Source: Actinomycetota bacterium (GTDB lineage Bacteria > Actinomycetota > Actinomycetes > S36-B12 > GCA-2699445). From it: a DNA stretch of 64,000 bases. Positions 1 to 7,686 of the stretch are shown here, piece by piece. A program made the translations under genes and the position numbers. Location: assembly GCA_029978705.1 (NCBI GenBank), contig JAPOIY010000001.1, positions 62,001 through 126,000 on the forward strand, read 5' to 3'. The notes beneath the pieces were generated by a model. That model did no database searches. It was not told where the DNA came from and worked only from the letters and a program-made list of their open reading frames with translations. How positions within the stretch are numbered: position 1 is the stretch's first letter; the number at the start of each line of letters is the position of its first letter.

Positions 1-100
1 CCTGCGTACCCGGCCGACGGCCGCGAGCATCGCGCAGATCACGGAGTTCCCCCCGGACCTGGTCGGTTACGGACTGGTCGGGGCCGAGCCGGTGCGGTGA
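1..100 (+). CDS. C-terminal end of an unidentified protein (partial)
   Basis: An open frame enters from the left edge and stops at TGA 98-100, giving 32 residues ending ITEFPPDLVGYGLVGAEPVR. The tail reads like real protein, and its stop abuts the stop codon of the convergent gene at 101. Too little remains to name a family. The start lies outside the window. Confidence 0.5.
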   Translation, partial: LRTRPTAASIAQITEFPPDLVGYGLVGAEPVR

Positions 101-880
101 TCACCGCAGCCGGTTGCTGGCCAGGATGGCCAGCGCATGCCCCAGGGTCGACAGGGTGGCGAGCAGGAGCAGGGCGAGCAGCAGGACCCGCGTGACGATG
201 AGGTCGCCGGCGATGGCGTCCCCGACGGCTGCGACGAGGATGATGAGCGTCATTTCGACGGAGTGGTAGATGCGGTGGAACGGGACGTAGCGGGCCGCCG
301 ACCGCAGCGTGCCCAGCAGGCCACCCCGCGGCGCGGCGTTCGCCGCGGTGTCCTCGATCTTGGGTAACTGGGTGAGGTAGCGGGTCGACTCCGCCATGTC
401 GTTGAGGGCCTTGTTCCACGTGAGGATCAGGGCCAGGATCGCGCCGGCCAGGATCCAGCCGCTGTCCAGGCTGAAACCACCCGCCGCGCGCACGCCCAGG
501 GCCAGAGGGATCAGCCCCTCCGTCGTGTAGTGGCCGATCTTGTCCAGGAAGATGCCCGACGCCCCGCTGGTGCCCCGGACCCGGGCGACCTCACCGTCGG
601 ACGCGTCGACGAGCATCTGCACCTGCGCCAGGATGGCGGCCAGGACCGCCCCCGTCAGTCCCGGGATCAAGAGGGCGGCCGCCGCGGCCCAGCCGGTCAG
701 GATCATCAGCACGGTCACGCCGTTGGCGCTGATCCCGGTGGGCAGCAGGATCTTCGTCAGATAGGGGGAGAACCTGCGCAGGTACAACGACGCAGTCCAG
801 TGTTCGGCGCTGCGACGTCCGGTGATGGACGCGGGCTGTCCGATCTCGCGGATCTGCTCGATGGTGTACCGCTGCGCCAT
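101..880 (-). CDS. CDP-alcohol phosphatidyltransferase family membrane protein
   Basis: A 259-residue integral membrane protein of the CDP-alcohol phosphotransferase family, whose members transfer a phospho-alcohol group from a CDP-activated donor during phospholipid or inositol-lipid synthesis. The signature is visible at residues 92-117: D92-x2-D95-G96-x2-A99-R100-x8-G109-x3-D113-x3-H117. The last position is normally a fourth Asp but is His here. Hydrophobic helices lie on both sides. The ATG at 880 is preferred because an AGGA lies upstream; an ATG at 889 would add three residues and has no properly spaced ribosome site. The substrate cannot be told from sequence. It is convergent with the partial gene on its left and divergent from the EamA gene. 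Confidence 0.8.
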   Translation of the reverse strand: MAQRYTIEQIREIGQPASITGRRSAEHWTASLYLRRFSPYLTKILLPTGISANGVTVLMILTGWAAAAALLIPGLTGAVLAAILAQVQMLVDASDGEVARVRGTSGASGIFLDKIGHYTTEGLIPLALGVRAAGGFSLDSGWILAGAILALILTWNKALNDMAESTRYLTQLPKIEDTAANAAPRGGLLGTLRSAARYVPFHRIYHSVEMTLIILVAAVGDAIAGDLIVTRVLLLALLLLATLSTLGHALAILASNRLR

Positions 881-920
881 GGGGTGCATCCTGGCAGACC
901 GGCGCCGTCCGCTGCGGGAG

Positions 921-994
921 CAGGGCTGCCCCGCAGACGCACAACTGCCCCGTTCGGACCGCAGAGGTGCCCCGTACGGGGCAGGGCTGCGGTC
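921..994. repeat. Palindromic repeat element, family A, copy 1
   Basis: An intergenic palindrome with core TGCCCCGTACGGGGCA (968-983) is flanked by the outer arms GACCGCAG (957-964) and CTGCGGTC (987-994). It is preceded by a half unit AACTGCCCCG (943-952) and a variant GCTGCCCCGCAG near 925. It lies between two divergent genes, so it is not simply a terminator. The same modules recur at 1986-2062 and 63739-63900. Confidence 0.8.
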
Positions 995-1005
995 GGCCCA
1001 GGTCG

Positions 1006-1011
1006 TACAGT
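1006..1011 (+). promoter_or_regulatory. -10 element of the EamA gene
   Basis: TACAGT, followed by CGG, gives a predicted start near 1018 and a leader of about 30 bases. The identical TACAGTCGG string occurs at 24909 and 58829 in front of two other genes. No good -35 is visible. Confidence 0.45.
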
Positions 1012-1047
1012 CGGGGGGTCCGGCGCGGCGATCACGAGGAGGAGTGA

Positions 1048-2013
1048 GTGAGCCAGCGGTCCAGCGGCATGGTGTTCGCGCTGCTGTCCGCTGCGCTGTT
1101 CTCGACCTCCGGCATCCTCGTCAAACCCCTGCTCGATGCGGGGTGGTCCTCCGGGTCGGCCGTGCTGGCGCGGATCGCCGGCGCCGCCCTTCTCCTGCTG
1201 GTGCCGACCGTGCTGGCCGCGTGGGGCAGCGGCCGCGTCCTGCGGGCGAATTGGCGCTACCTGCTGGCCTACGGGCTGTTCCCCGTTGCCGGCGCCCAAC
1301 TGGGTTTCTACAGCGCGATCCAGACCCTGCCTGTCGGCATCGCGCTGCTGATCGAGTACCTGGCGCCCGTCTACGTGGTCGGCTGGCTGTGGCTGCGCCG
1401 TGGGCAGCGGCCCGGGCGGTTGACCGTGGCCGGAGCGGCCGCCGCGGTCATCGGGCTGATCCTCGTCCTCGACCCGTTCACCGGGCAGGGAGTGGACCCC
1501 GCCGGGGTTCTCTGGGCCTTCGGGTCGTCGTGCTGTGTGGTGGTGTACTTCCTGTTGTCGGCGAGTGTCTCCGACGACCTGCCGCCGGTGCTGGTCATCG
1601 GGGTGGGCATGGTCGTCGGCTGCTGTGCCTTGGCACTCGCCGGCCTGGTCGGGCTGCTCCCCATGGCGGCCACCGACACCTCTGCGGCCCTGGGCGGCGT
1701 GACGGCGCCGTGGTGGGGGTACGTGATCGCCATGGCCCTGGTGGGGACCGTACTGCCGTATGTCACAGGCATCATGGCCATCTCGCGCCTCGGCGCCCGC
1801 CTGGGGGCGTTCGTCGCGCTCGCCGAGGTCGTGTTCGCCGCCCTCCTGGCATGGCTGCTGCTCGGACAGACGGCCACCGCCGGGCAGGTGGCCGGCGGAA
1901 TCCTGATCATCAGCGGGGTCGTCCTCGTGCGCGCGGGGGAACCCCCGCCCGACCCGCTGAAGTCCGCCCCCGACCCCGAGGAAGAGACCGCAGACCTGCC
2001 CCGTACGGGGTAG
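1048..2013 (+). CDS. EamA/DMT-family transporter
   Basis: A 321-residue membrane protein of the drug/metabolite transporter superfamily with two EamA repeats (about residues 8-140 and 150-290), each a bundle of hydrophobic helices. Such proteins usually export amino acids or small metabolites; the substrate here is unknown. The GTG start at 1048 is preceded by a clear GAGGAGG six bases upstream. The end is unusual: the last codons (ADLPRTG, then TAG) lie inside a copy of palindromic repeat family A, and another copy lies upstream, so the gene is bracketed by the repeat. It is convergent with the aldehyde dehydrogenase gene at 2074. Confidence 0.88.
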   Translation: MSQRSSGMVFALLSAALFSTSGILVKPLLDAGWSSGSAVLARIAGAALLLLVPTVLAAWGSGRVLRANWRYLLAYGLFPVAGAQLGFYSAIQTLPVGIALLIEYLAPVYVVGWLWLRRGQRPGRLTVAGAAAAVIGLILVLDPFTGQGVDPAGVLWAFGSSCCVVVYFLLSASVSDDLPPVLVIGVGMVVGCCALALAGLVGLLPMAATDTSAALGGVTAPWWGYVIAMALVGTVLPYVTGIMAISRLGARLGAFVALAEVVFAALLAWLLLGQTATAGQVAGGILIISGVVLVRAGEPPPDPLKSAPDPEEETADLPRTG

Positions 2014-2062
2014 TTCTCGGCATCGGGTGGGGGAGTTTTGGCGGTTGCGGGCAGGTCTGCGG
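1986..2062. repeat. Palindromic repeat element, family A, copy 2
   Basis: The core palindrome CCCCGTACGGGG (1999-2010) is followed by a wider inverted repeat, CCGCAGACCTGCCC (1988-2001) with GGGCAGGTCTGCGG (2049-2062), 14 of 14 matched. It overlaps the 3' end and TAG stop of the EamA gene and fills the gap to the convergent dehydrogenase gene, where it could also act as a bidirectional terminator. It has no T-run. Confidence 0.8.
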
Positions 2063-2073
2063 CCCGGCTGCGG

Positions 2074-3516
2074 TCAGAGGTCGAGTCCGGTGAGCACGAG
2101 GACCTTGTCGTGGGTGAAGTCGGTCATGGCCGAACGCAGTCCCTCCCGCCCGAACCCTGACGCTTTCACCCCGCCGTAGGGCATCTGGTCGGCGCGGAAG
2201 GAGGGCACGTCGCCGATGATGATGCCGCCGACCTGGAGGTCGCGCTGGGCGCGGAACGCCGTCTTCAGGTCATGGGTGAAGATGCCGGTCTGCAGCCCGA
2301 AACGGGAGTCGTTCACCCGGGCGAATGCGTCGGCCGTACCGCTGACGCGGGAGACGACCATGACCGGCCCGAACACTTCCTCGCAGCTGACCGCGGCATC
2401 CGGTGGAGCGTCCGCCAGCACGGTGGGCGCGATCGTGGTGCCGTCGCGGCCGCCGCCGGCGAGCAGCGTCGCCCCCCCGGCCACCGCCTGCTCGACCCAC
2501 GACTCGATCCGGTCGGCCGCCGCCTCGTTGATCACGGGCCCGACGACCACGCCATCCGCCCACGGGGACCCGGTCGGGAGGGCCGTCACAGCTGCTGTCA
2601 GCAGAGGCAGGAAGCGGTCGTAGACCGAGTCGTCGACGAGGACCCGCTGCACGGACACACACGACTGGCCGGCCTGATAGTTGCCGAAGGTGGCGATGCG
2701 GCTGGCCGCCCACTCCAGGTCCTCGTCGGAGGACCAGTCGCCCAGCACCACGGCCGCCGCGTTGCCCCCCAACTCGAGGATGACGTGTTTGTCGGGCTGT
2801 CCGGACTGGATCGCGTACCCGACGGTCTCGGATCCCGTGAACGAGATCACCGGGAGACGGGGGTCGGTCACCAACTCGGCGGTCTCGGCGTTGCCCAGCG
2901 GCAGGACCGACCACATGCCCGCCGGCAGGTCGGTCTCGGCGAGAATCCCGCCGAGGAGCAGGGCGGTAAGGGGGGTGGCCGGCGCGGGTTTGACGACGAC
3001 CGGGGCTCCCACCGCCAGCGCCGGGGCCACCTTGTGGGCGACGAGATTGAGGGGGAAGTTGAAGGGAGCGATCGCGAGGATGGGGCCGTGGGGGAAACGG
3101 CGGATCACCGCCATGCGCCCCGCCGCCGGCGGCTCCGTGTCCAGGCGCTGCAGTTCGCCCGACCAGCGGCGGGCCTCCTCCGCCGCCCAGCGGAATGTCG
3201 AGACCGCCCGGTTCACCTCGATGCGGGACCACATCAGCGGCTTGCCGTTCTCTGACGTGATGAGGGCAGCCACCTCCTCGGACCGGTCGGACAACTGTTG
3301 TGAGACGTACATCAAGGCGTCGGCGCGCTGCGCCGCCGTGGTCGCGAGAGCCGCGGGCTGCACCGCGTCGGCAGCCGCGACGGCATCGGCCACGTCGGCG
3401 GGCCCCGGCACGCAGTAACTGCCCACCACCGAGCCGTCGTAGGGGCTGTGCACGGTCACGACCGTGTCACTGGTCCGTGGGCGCCCCGCGACCCAGAACG
3501 GCTGAGCGTCGGTCAT
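2074..3516 (-). CDS. gabD: Aldehyde dehydrogenase, probable succinate-semialdehyde dehydrogenase
   Basis: A 480-residue NAD(P)-dependent aldehyde dehydrogenase. Visible features are the cofactor-fold PFNFPLNL region, the general-base Glu in VILELGGN and the catalytic Cys in YQAGQSCVSVQRV. It would oxidise succinate semialdehyde to succinate, the last step of GABA breakdown. The assignment rests on context: its ATG overlaps the stop of the GABA aminotransferase gene (TGATG at 3514-3518), indicating translational coupling. The Cys motif resembles the broader lactaldehyde/SSADH group, so other semialdehydes are possible. An in-frame upstream start at 3546 would run into the gabT coding sequence and is not favoured. 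Confidence 0.8.
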   Translation of the reverse strand: MTDAQPFWVAGRPRTSDTVVTVHSPYDGSVVGSYCVPGPADVADAVAAADAVQPAALATTAAQRADALMYVSQQLSDRSEEVAALITSENGKPLMWSRIEVNRAVSTFRWAAEEARRWSGELQRLDTEPPAAGRMAVIRRFPHGPILAIAPFNFPLNLVAHKVAPALAVGAPVVVKPAPATPLTALLLGGILAETDLPAGMWSVLPLGNAETAELVTDPRLPVISFTGSETVGYAIQSGQPDKHVILELGGNAAAVVLGDWSSDEDLEWAASRIATFGNYQAGQSCVSVQRVLVDDSVYDRFLPLLTAAVTALPTGSPWADGVVVGPVINEAAADRIESWVEQAVAGGATLLAGGGRDGTTIAPTVLADAPPDAAVSCEEVFGPVMVVSRVSGTADAFARVNDSRFGLQTGIFTHDLKTAFRAQRDLQVGGIIIGDVPSFRADQMPYGGVKASGFGREGLRSAMTDFTHDKVLVLTGLDL

Positions 3517-4856
3517 CACCCCGCCTCCGCGAGGATGGCCTCGCACAGGATGTCCATGGCCTCGCCCAGGAGGTCATCGCCGATCACCAGCGGCGGCAGG
3601 AGCCGGATGACGTTGCCGTACGTGCCGGCGGTGAGGATCATGACGCCCTGCTGGGCGCACGCCGCCGCGACCGCCTTCGGGAGGTCCGTCTTGGGGGTGA
3701 GCGTGCCGGGCTCGGTGAACTCGATCGCCATCATGGCGCCACGGCCCCGGACCTCGGCGATGACGTCGGTCTTGCCCTGCAGATCGGCGAGCTTCTGCCC
3801 GATGATCTCGCCGATGCGCACGGCCCGGGCCGCCAGATCCTCGTCCTGCATCGTCTGGATAGCGCCGAGCGCCGCGGCGCAGGCGACCGGGTTGCCGCCA
3901 TACGTGCCCCCGAGACCTCCGACATGTACCGCATCCATGATGTCGGGGCGACCCGTGACCGCCGCCAGCGGGAATCCACCCGCGATGCCCTTGGCGGTGG
4001 TGATGACATCGGGCACCACGCCCTCATGCTCACAGGCGAACCACTTGCCGGTCCGGCCGAAACCTGTCTGGATCTCGTCGGCGACGAACACGACGCCGTT
4101 GGCCGTGCACCACTCCTGCAGAGCCGGGAGAAAACCGTCGGCCGGGACGATGAAGCCGCCCTCCCCTTTCACCGGCTCGATCATCAGGGCGGCGACGTTG
4201 TGGGCGCCCACCTCGAACTCGACCCGCTTCAGGGACCGCTCCGCGGCCTCCGCACCGGTGAGGCCGTCCCGCAGTGGATAGGAGGTGGGCACGCGGTAGA
4301 CCTCCGGCGCGAAGGGCCCGAAGGACTCCTTGTACGGCATGTTCTTCGCCGTCATGCCCATCGTCAGGTTCGTGCGCCCGTGGTAGGCGTGTTCGAAGAC
4401 GACGACGGCATGGCGCCCGGTGAACGCCCGCGCCACCTTGATCGCGTTCTCGACCGCCTCGGCGCCGGAGTTGAACAGCGCGGACCGTTTCTCGTGGTCC
4501 CCGGGGGTCAGTTCGTTGAGCTTCTCGCACACGGCGATGTACGGCTCGTAGCCGGCGACCATGAAGCAGGTGTGGGTGAGACGGTGCACCTGCTCGGTCA
4601 CCCTCTCGGCGACCAGGGGCGCGCAGTTTCCGACGTTCGTCACGGCGATGCCGGCTGCCATGTCGATGAAGGAGTTGCCGTCCACGTCGATGACGACGCC
4701 GCCACCGGCACGGTCGGCGTAGATCGGGACGGCAGCCCCGAGCGCCGCCGAGACGGCCGCTGCGCGCCGCTCGGCAAGGGCCCGGGACTTCGGGCCGGGG
4801 ATTTCGGTGACGACCTTGCGAACCTGGGGGAGGGCTGGGCCGAACGCTTCTTCCAT
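3516..4856 (-). CDS. gabT: 4-aminobutyrate aminotransferase
   Basis: A 446-residue class III PLP-dependent aminotransferase, the usual length for GabT. It moves the amino group of GABA to 2-oxoglutarate, forming succinate semialdehyde for the overlapping gabD product. Visible are VADEIQTGFGRTG and the PLP-lysine motif TTAKGIAGGFPLA. The ATG at 4856 follows CAGGAG; longer in-frame extensions read like frame-shadow sequence. A -10-like CAGTAT on the minus strand (4906-4901) would give a leader of about 38 bases. It is divergent from an APC permease, so the three genes plausibly form a GABA uptake and use unit and may complete the polyamine pathway encoded at 11.8-24 kb. Confidence 0.88.
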   Translation of the reverse strand: MEEAFGPALPQVRKVVTEIPGPKSRALAERRAAAVSAALGAAVPIYADRAGGGVVIDVDGNSFIDMAAGIAVTNVGNCAPLVAERVTEQVHRLTHTCFMVAGYEPYIAVCEKLNELTPGDHEKRSALFNSGAEAVENAIKVARAFTGRHAVVVFEHAYHGRTNLTMGMTAKNMPYKESFGPFAPEVYRVPTSYPLRDGLTGAEAAERSLKRVEFEVGAHNVAALMIEPVKGEGGFIVPADGFLPALQEWCTANGVVFVADEIQTGFGRTGKWFACEHEGVVPDVITTAKGIAGGFPLAAVTGRPDIMDAVHVGGLGGTYGGNPVACAAALGAIQTMQDEDLAARAVRIGEIIGQKLADLQGKTDVIAEVRGRGAMMAIEFTEPGTLTPKTDLPKAVAAACAQQGVMILTAGTYGNVIRLLPPLVIGDDLLGEAMDILCEAILAEAG

Positions 4857-5086
4857 CGGGTACTCCTGGTCTTGGCCGGGTGCTGGGATCCGATCTGCCC
4901 ATACTGCCGCCTGGAGGGCGTCGTCGCATCGGCGTCCGCGATGTCTCAGGAGCGGGGGTCCGCTCCCGGACGGGCCAGGCCTGTCCGCAGCCGGCCCGCA
5001 GAGGGCGGGTCGCGGGAGTCGCCGCCGGCGCGGAACGCCCCCGCGACGACATCGAACGCCGACCGTCGTCGGCTCCTCCTCGGCCA

Positions 5087-5092
5087 TAGGCT
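5087..5092 (+). promoter_or_regulatory. -10 element for a predicted leaderless mRNA (APC permease)
   Basis: TAGGCT ends six bases before the ATG at 5099, and no Shine-Dalgarno sequence is present. The same TAGGCT plus six-base arrangement precedes nth and tmk. Confidence 0.5.
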
Positions 5093-5098
5093 CGCCCC

Positions 5099-6619
5099 AT
5101 GGAAGAGGTGCTCGAGCCGCAGGTTGCTGACCTTGAGTCCAAGGGGCTGCGCAAGGACGCCGTCGGCCTGCTCGGCAGTGTGACGATCGGGCTCGCCTCG
5201 ACCGCTCCGGTGTTCTCACTCGCCGCCACCATCGGGTACCTGGTTCTGGTGGTCGGCGAGCAGTCCCCGGCAGCCATGATCATGGGTTTCATCCCCATGG
5301 CGCTGGTGGCGGTCGCCTACAAGGAGCTCAACAGGGTGATCCCCGACTGTGGGACGACCTTCACCTGGGCCGCCAAGGCCTTCGGACCCCGCGTCGGATG
5401 GATGGGGGGATGGGGAATCGCGGCGGCGGGCATCATCTTCGTGGCCAACGCCGCGGACGTCGCCGCCATCTACACGCTGCAGCTGTACGCCCAGTTCACG
5501 GGTGCTGAGGCCGCTGAGCTGGAAGCCAACAACGCTCTGGTGATTCCCCTCGCGATCGCCTTCATCGCCCTGCTGACGTGGATCACATACCGCGGTGTCG
5601 AGGGCAGCGCCCGCCTGCAGTACGTCCTGCTCGGCGTGCAGTACGCCGTCCTGGCTGCCATCGTCGTCACCGCCTTCTGGGCGGTGTCCCACGGAACTGC
5701 GCCGGAGGGCGCGCAGGTGCCGCAGCTCTCGTGGCTCAACCCCCTGGCGATGGGGGACTGGAACGCGTTCATCGAGGGAATGTTGCTGGCGGTCTTCATC
5801 TACTGGGGCTGGGATACGGTCCTGGCCATCAACGAGGAGACGGTGGACCGCGAGAAGACCCCGGGCCGGTCCGCCGTCCTGAGCACCGTGATCCTGCTGG
5901 CCACCTATGTGATCGTCACGATCGCAATGGAGGCGTACGTAGGGGTCGGGGACTCCGGGCTCGCGAATGAGGACACCGCCGACGACGTCTTCGCGCTGGT
6001 GGCCCAGCCCCTGCTCGGCAACTGGGGCGCCCCGATCCTGCTGATCGCCGTTCTCCTCAGCACCGCAGCGACGCTGCAGACGACGATCATGCCCACGGCC
6101 CGGGGCGCACTTGCGATGTCGGTGTACCAGGCCCTTCCCGCCCGCTTCTCGGCCATCCAGCCCAAGTACCTGACCCCCTCCTTCTCCACGATCATGATGG
6201 GCGTCGTGGGAGGCGCGTTCTATGTGACCTTCAAGATGCTCAGCGACAACCTGTTGCAGGACACGATCCTCTCCATCGGGCTGGCCATCGCCTTCTACTA
6301 CGGCATCACGGCGTTCACGGCGGCGTGGTACTTCCGCAAGGACGCGCTGCTGGGGGTGCGGGACTTCCTCATGCTCTTCCTGCTCCCCTTGCTGGGCGGC
6401 CTCATGCTGACGGGAATCTTCGTGCAGAGCGCGGTGGACATGTGGGCACCCGACTACGGTTACACGACCCTCTTCGGCATCGGTGGCACCTTCGTCATGG
6501 GGATCGGTGCACTGCTGGTGGGCGTCGTCCTCATGATCATCTGGAACCTCATCGCCCCCGCCTACTTCCGGGGCGAGACGCTGCACCGCGACACTCCCGT
6601 CCTGGTCCCGGAGGACTGA
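5099..6619 (+). CDS. APC-family amino acid/polyamine permease
   Basis: A 506-residue integral membrane permease of the amino acid-polyamine-organocation superfamily with about 12 hydrophobic helices. The N-terminal LGSVTIGLASTAPVFSLAATIG is the family's first-helix signature. Because it is divergent from gabT-gabD, GABA, putrescine or a related amine is the likely substrate, but the sequence does not settle this. The ATG at 5099 is preceded by TAGGCT at leaderless spacing rather than by a ribosome site. The 242 bases between it and gabT hold promoters for both directions and no other gene. Confidence 0.88.
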   Translation: MEEVLEPQVADLESKGLRKDAVGLLGSVTIGLASTAPVFSLAATIGYLVLVVGEQSPAAMIMGFIPMALVAVAYKELNRVIPDCGTTFTWAAKAFGPRVGWMGGWGIAAAGIIFVANAADVAAIYTLQLYAQFTGAEAAELEANNALVIPLAIAFIALLTWITYRGVEGSARLQYVLLGVQYAVLAAIVVTAFWAVSHGTAPEGAQVPQLSWLNPLAMGDWNAFIEGMLLAVFIYWGWDTVLAINEETVDREKTPGRSAVLSTVILLATYVIVTIAMEAYVGVGDSGLANEDTADDVFALVAQPLLGNWGAPILLIAVLLSTAATLQTTIMPTARGALAMSVYQALPARFSAIQPKYLTPSFSTIMMGVVGGAFYVTFKMLSDNLLQDTILSIGLAIAFYYGITAFTAAWYFRKDALLGVRDFLMLFLLPLLGGLMLTGIFVQSAVDMWAPDYGYTTLFGIGGTFVMGIGALLVGVVLMIIWNLIAPAYFRGETLHRDTPVLVPED

Positions 6620-6650
6620 GAAGGGCTCCCGTCGCCTACCGTGAGCGGTG

Positions 6651-7631
6651 ATGGACGAGGGCTGGAAAGGCGCCACCGCGCCCACTGAGCATGTCGAACT
6701 GCCGCCGGTGGGCCGGCGGCTGCCGCGCCCCGTCTTCGTGGGCGGCATGAGCCGCAGCGGGACGACGGTCATCGGGAAGGGCCTGCTGAACCGGCACCCG
6801 ACGATCTCGGTCACCCGGCCCGCAGAGATGTGGTTCATCACGAACACCGGTGGCCTGTGCGACATCGTCGACGCAGCCGAGTCGGGAGGATTCAGTGCCC
6901 GGCTGGCCCTGAACACGCTGCGCCGGGGCAAGGTGTCGCCGCTGACGGCCTTCCGGGAACGGATGGAAGGGTTCTGGTACGCCCGGGACTGGTGGAAGGA
7001 CGGCCGCAACATCGGCCTCGGGAAGGCCGTCTCCCGGGAACAGCTCGCGGAGGCGCTCGACCGCTTCGAGGGAGCCTTTCCCCAGGACCCGCGCGAGGCG
7101 GGCCGGCAACTGGCGGCGGATCTGATCGATCCGACGACCCGGCGGCGGGGCAAGGAGCGCTGGGTCGACACCACCCCCGACAACGCCTACCGGGCCGACG
7201 CCCTATACCGGATGTTCCCCGACCTGGTGGTCGTGAACATGATCCGCGACGGGCGCGATGTGGCCGCCTCCGTGGTCAGCCGGGGTTGGGGCACCGACGA
7301 CCACGGCAAGGCCTTGAAGCAGTGGGGCGAGCGCATGCTGGCGGCTCACCGCGCGTTGCAGTCCCTTCCGGCGCAGCAGGCGGTGACCATCCAACTGGAG
7401 CATCTGGTCGGCCCGGAGGGCGACGCCGACTATGACCGACTGCTGGCGACCGTGGGTATCGCGGATGTCCCCGCCATGCGGCGGTTCTTCGACGAGGAGA
7501 TGACTGCCGAGGCGAGTCACAGCGGCCGGTGGCGACGCGACCTGTCCCCCCGCGAGCAGGACCGCATCGACGCGCAGTACGCGAAGGTCTGCGCGCGGCT
7601 GGACGCGGAAGGTGTGACGACCCCCGCCTGA
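6651..7631 (+). CDS. Sulfotransferase-family protein
   Basis: A 326-residue protein of the PAPS-dependent sulfotransferase fold, which moves a sulfuryl group from PAPS to an alcohol or amine. The 5'-phosphosulfate loop is seen in PVFVGGMSRSGTTVIGKGL (about residues 24-42), and a 3'-phosphate-binding segment, MIRDGRDVAASVVSRGWG, follows in the second half. No signal peptide is seen, so it is probably cytosolic. The acceptor is unknown. It lies 31 bases after the APC permease gene but has its own TACCGT (6637-6642) 8 bases before the ATG; a GTG at 6648 is an alternative start. Confidence 0.8.
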   Translation: MDEGWKGATAPTEHVELPPVGRRLPRPVFVGGMSRSGTTVIGKGLLNRHPTISVTRPAEMWFITNTGGLCDIVDAAESGGFSARLALNTLRRGKVSPLTAFRERMEGFWYARDWWKDGRNIGLGKAVSREQLAEALDRFEGAFPQDPREAGRQLAADLIDPTTRRRGKERWVDTTPDNAYRADALYRMFPDLVVVNMIRDGRDVAASVVSRGWGTDDHGKALKQWGERMLAAHRALQSLPAQQAVTIQLEHLVGPEGDADYDRLLATVGIADVPAMRRFFDEEMTAEASHSGRWRRDLSPREQDRIDAQYAKVCARLDAEGVTTPA

Positions 7632-7686
7632 GAATTCCCTGCGGGGATCGCTCAAGGCGGGCCGTCCCCGGGGCGATCTTCTAGGG

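Noticed and set aside
4857-5098. Open frames across the gabT-APC intergenic region
   Set aside because: They are Arg/Pro-rich continuations of other frames with no start signal; the region is best seen as a divergent promoter.
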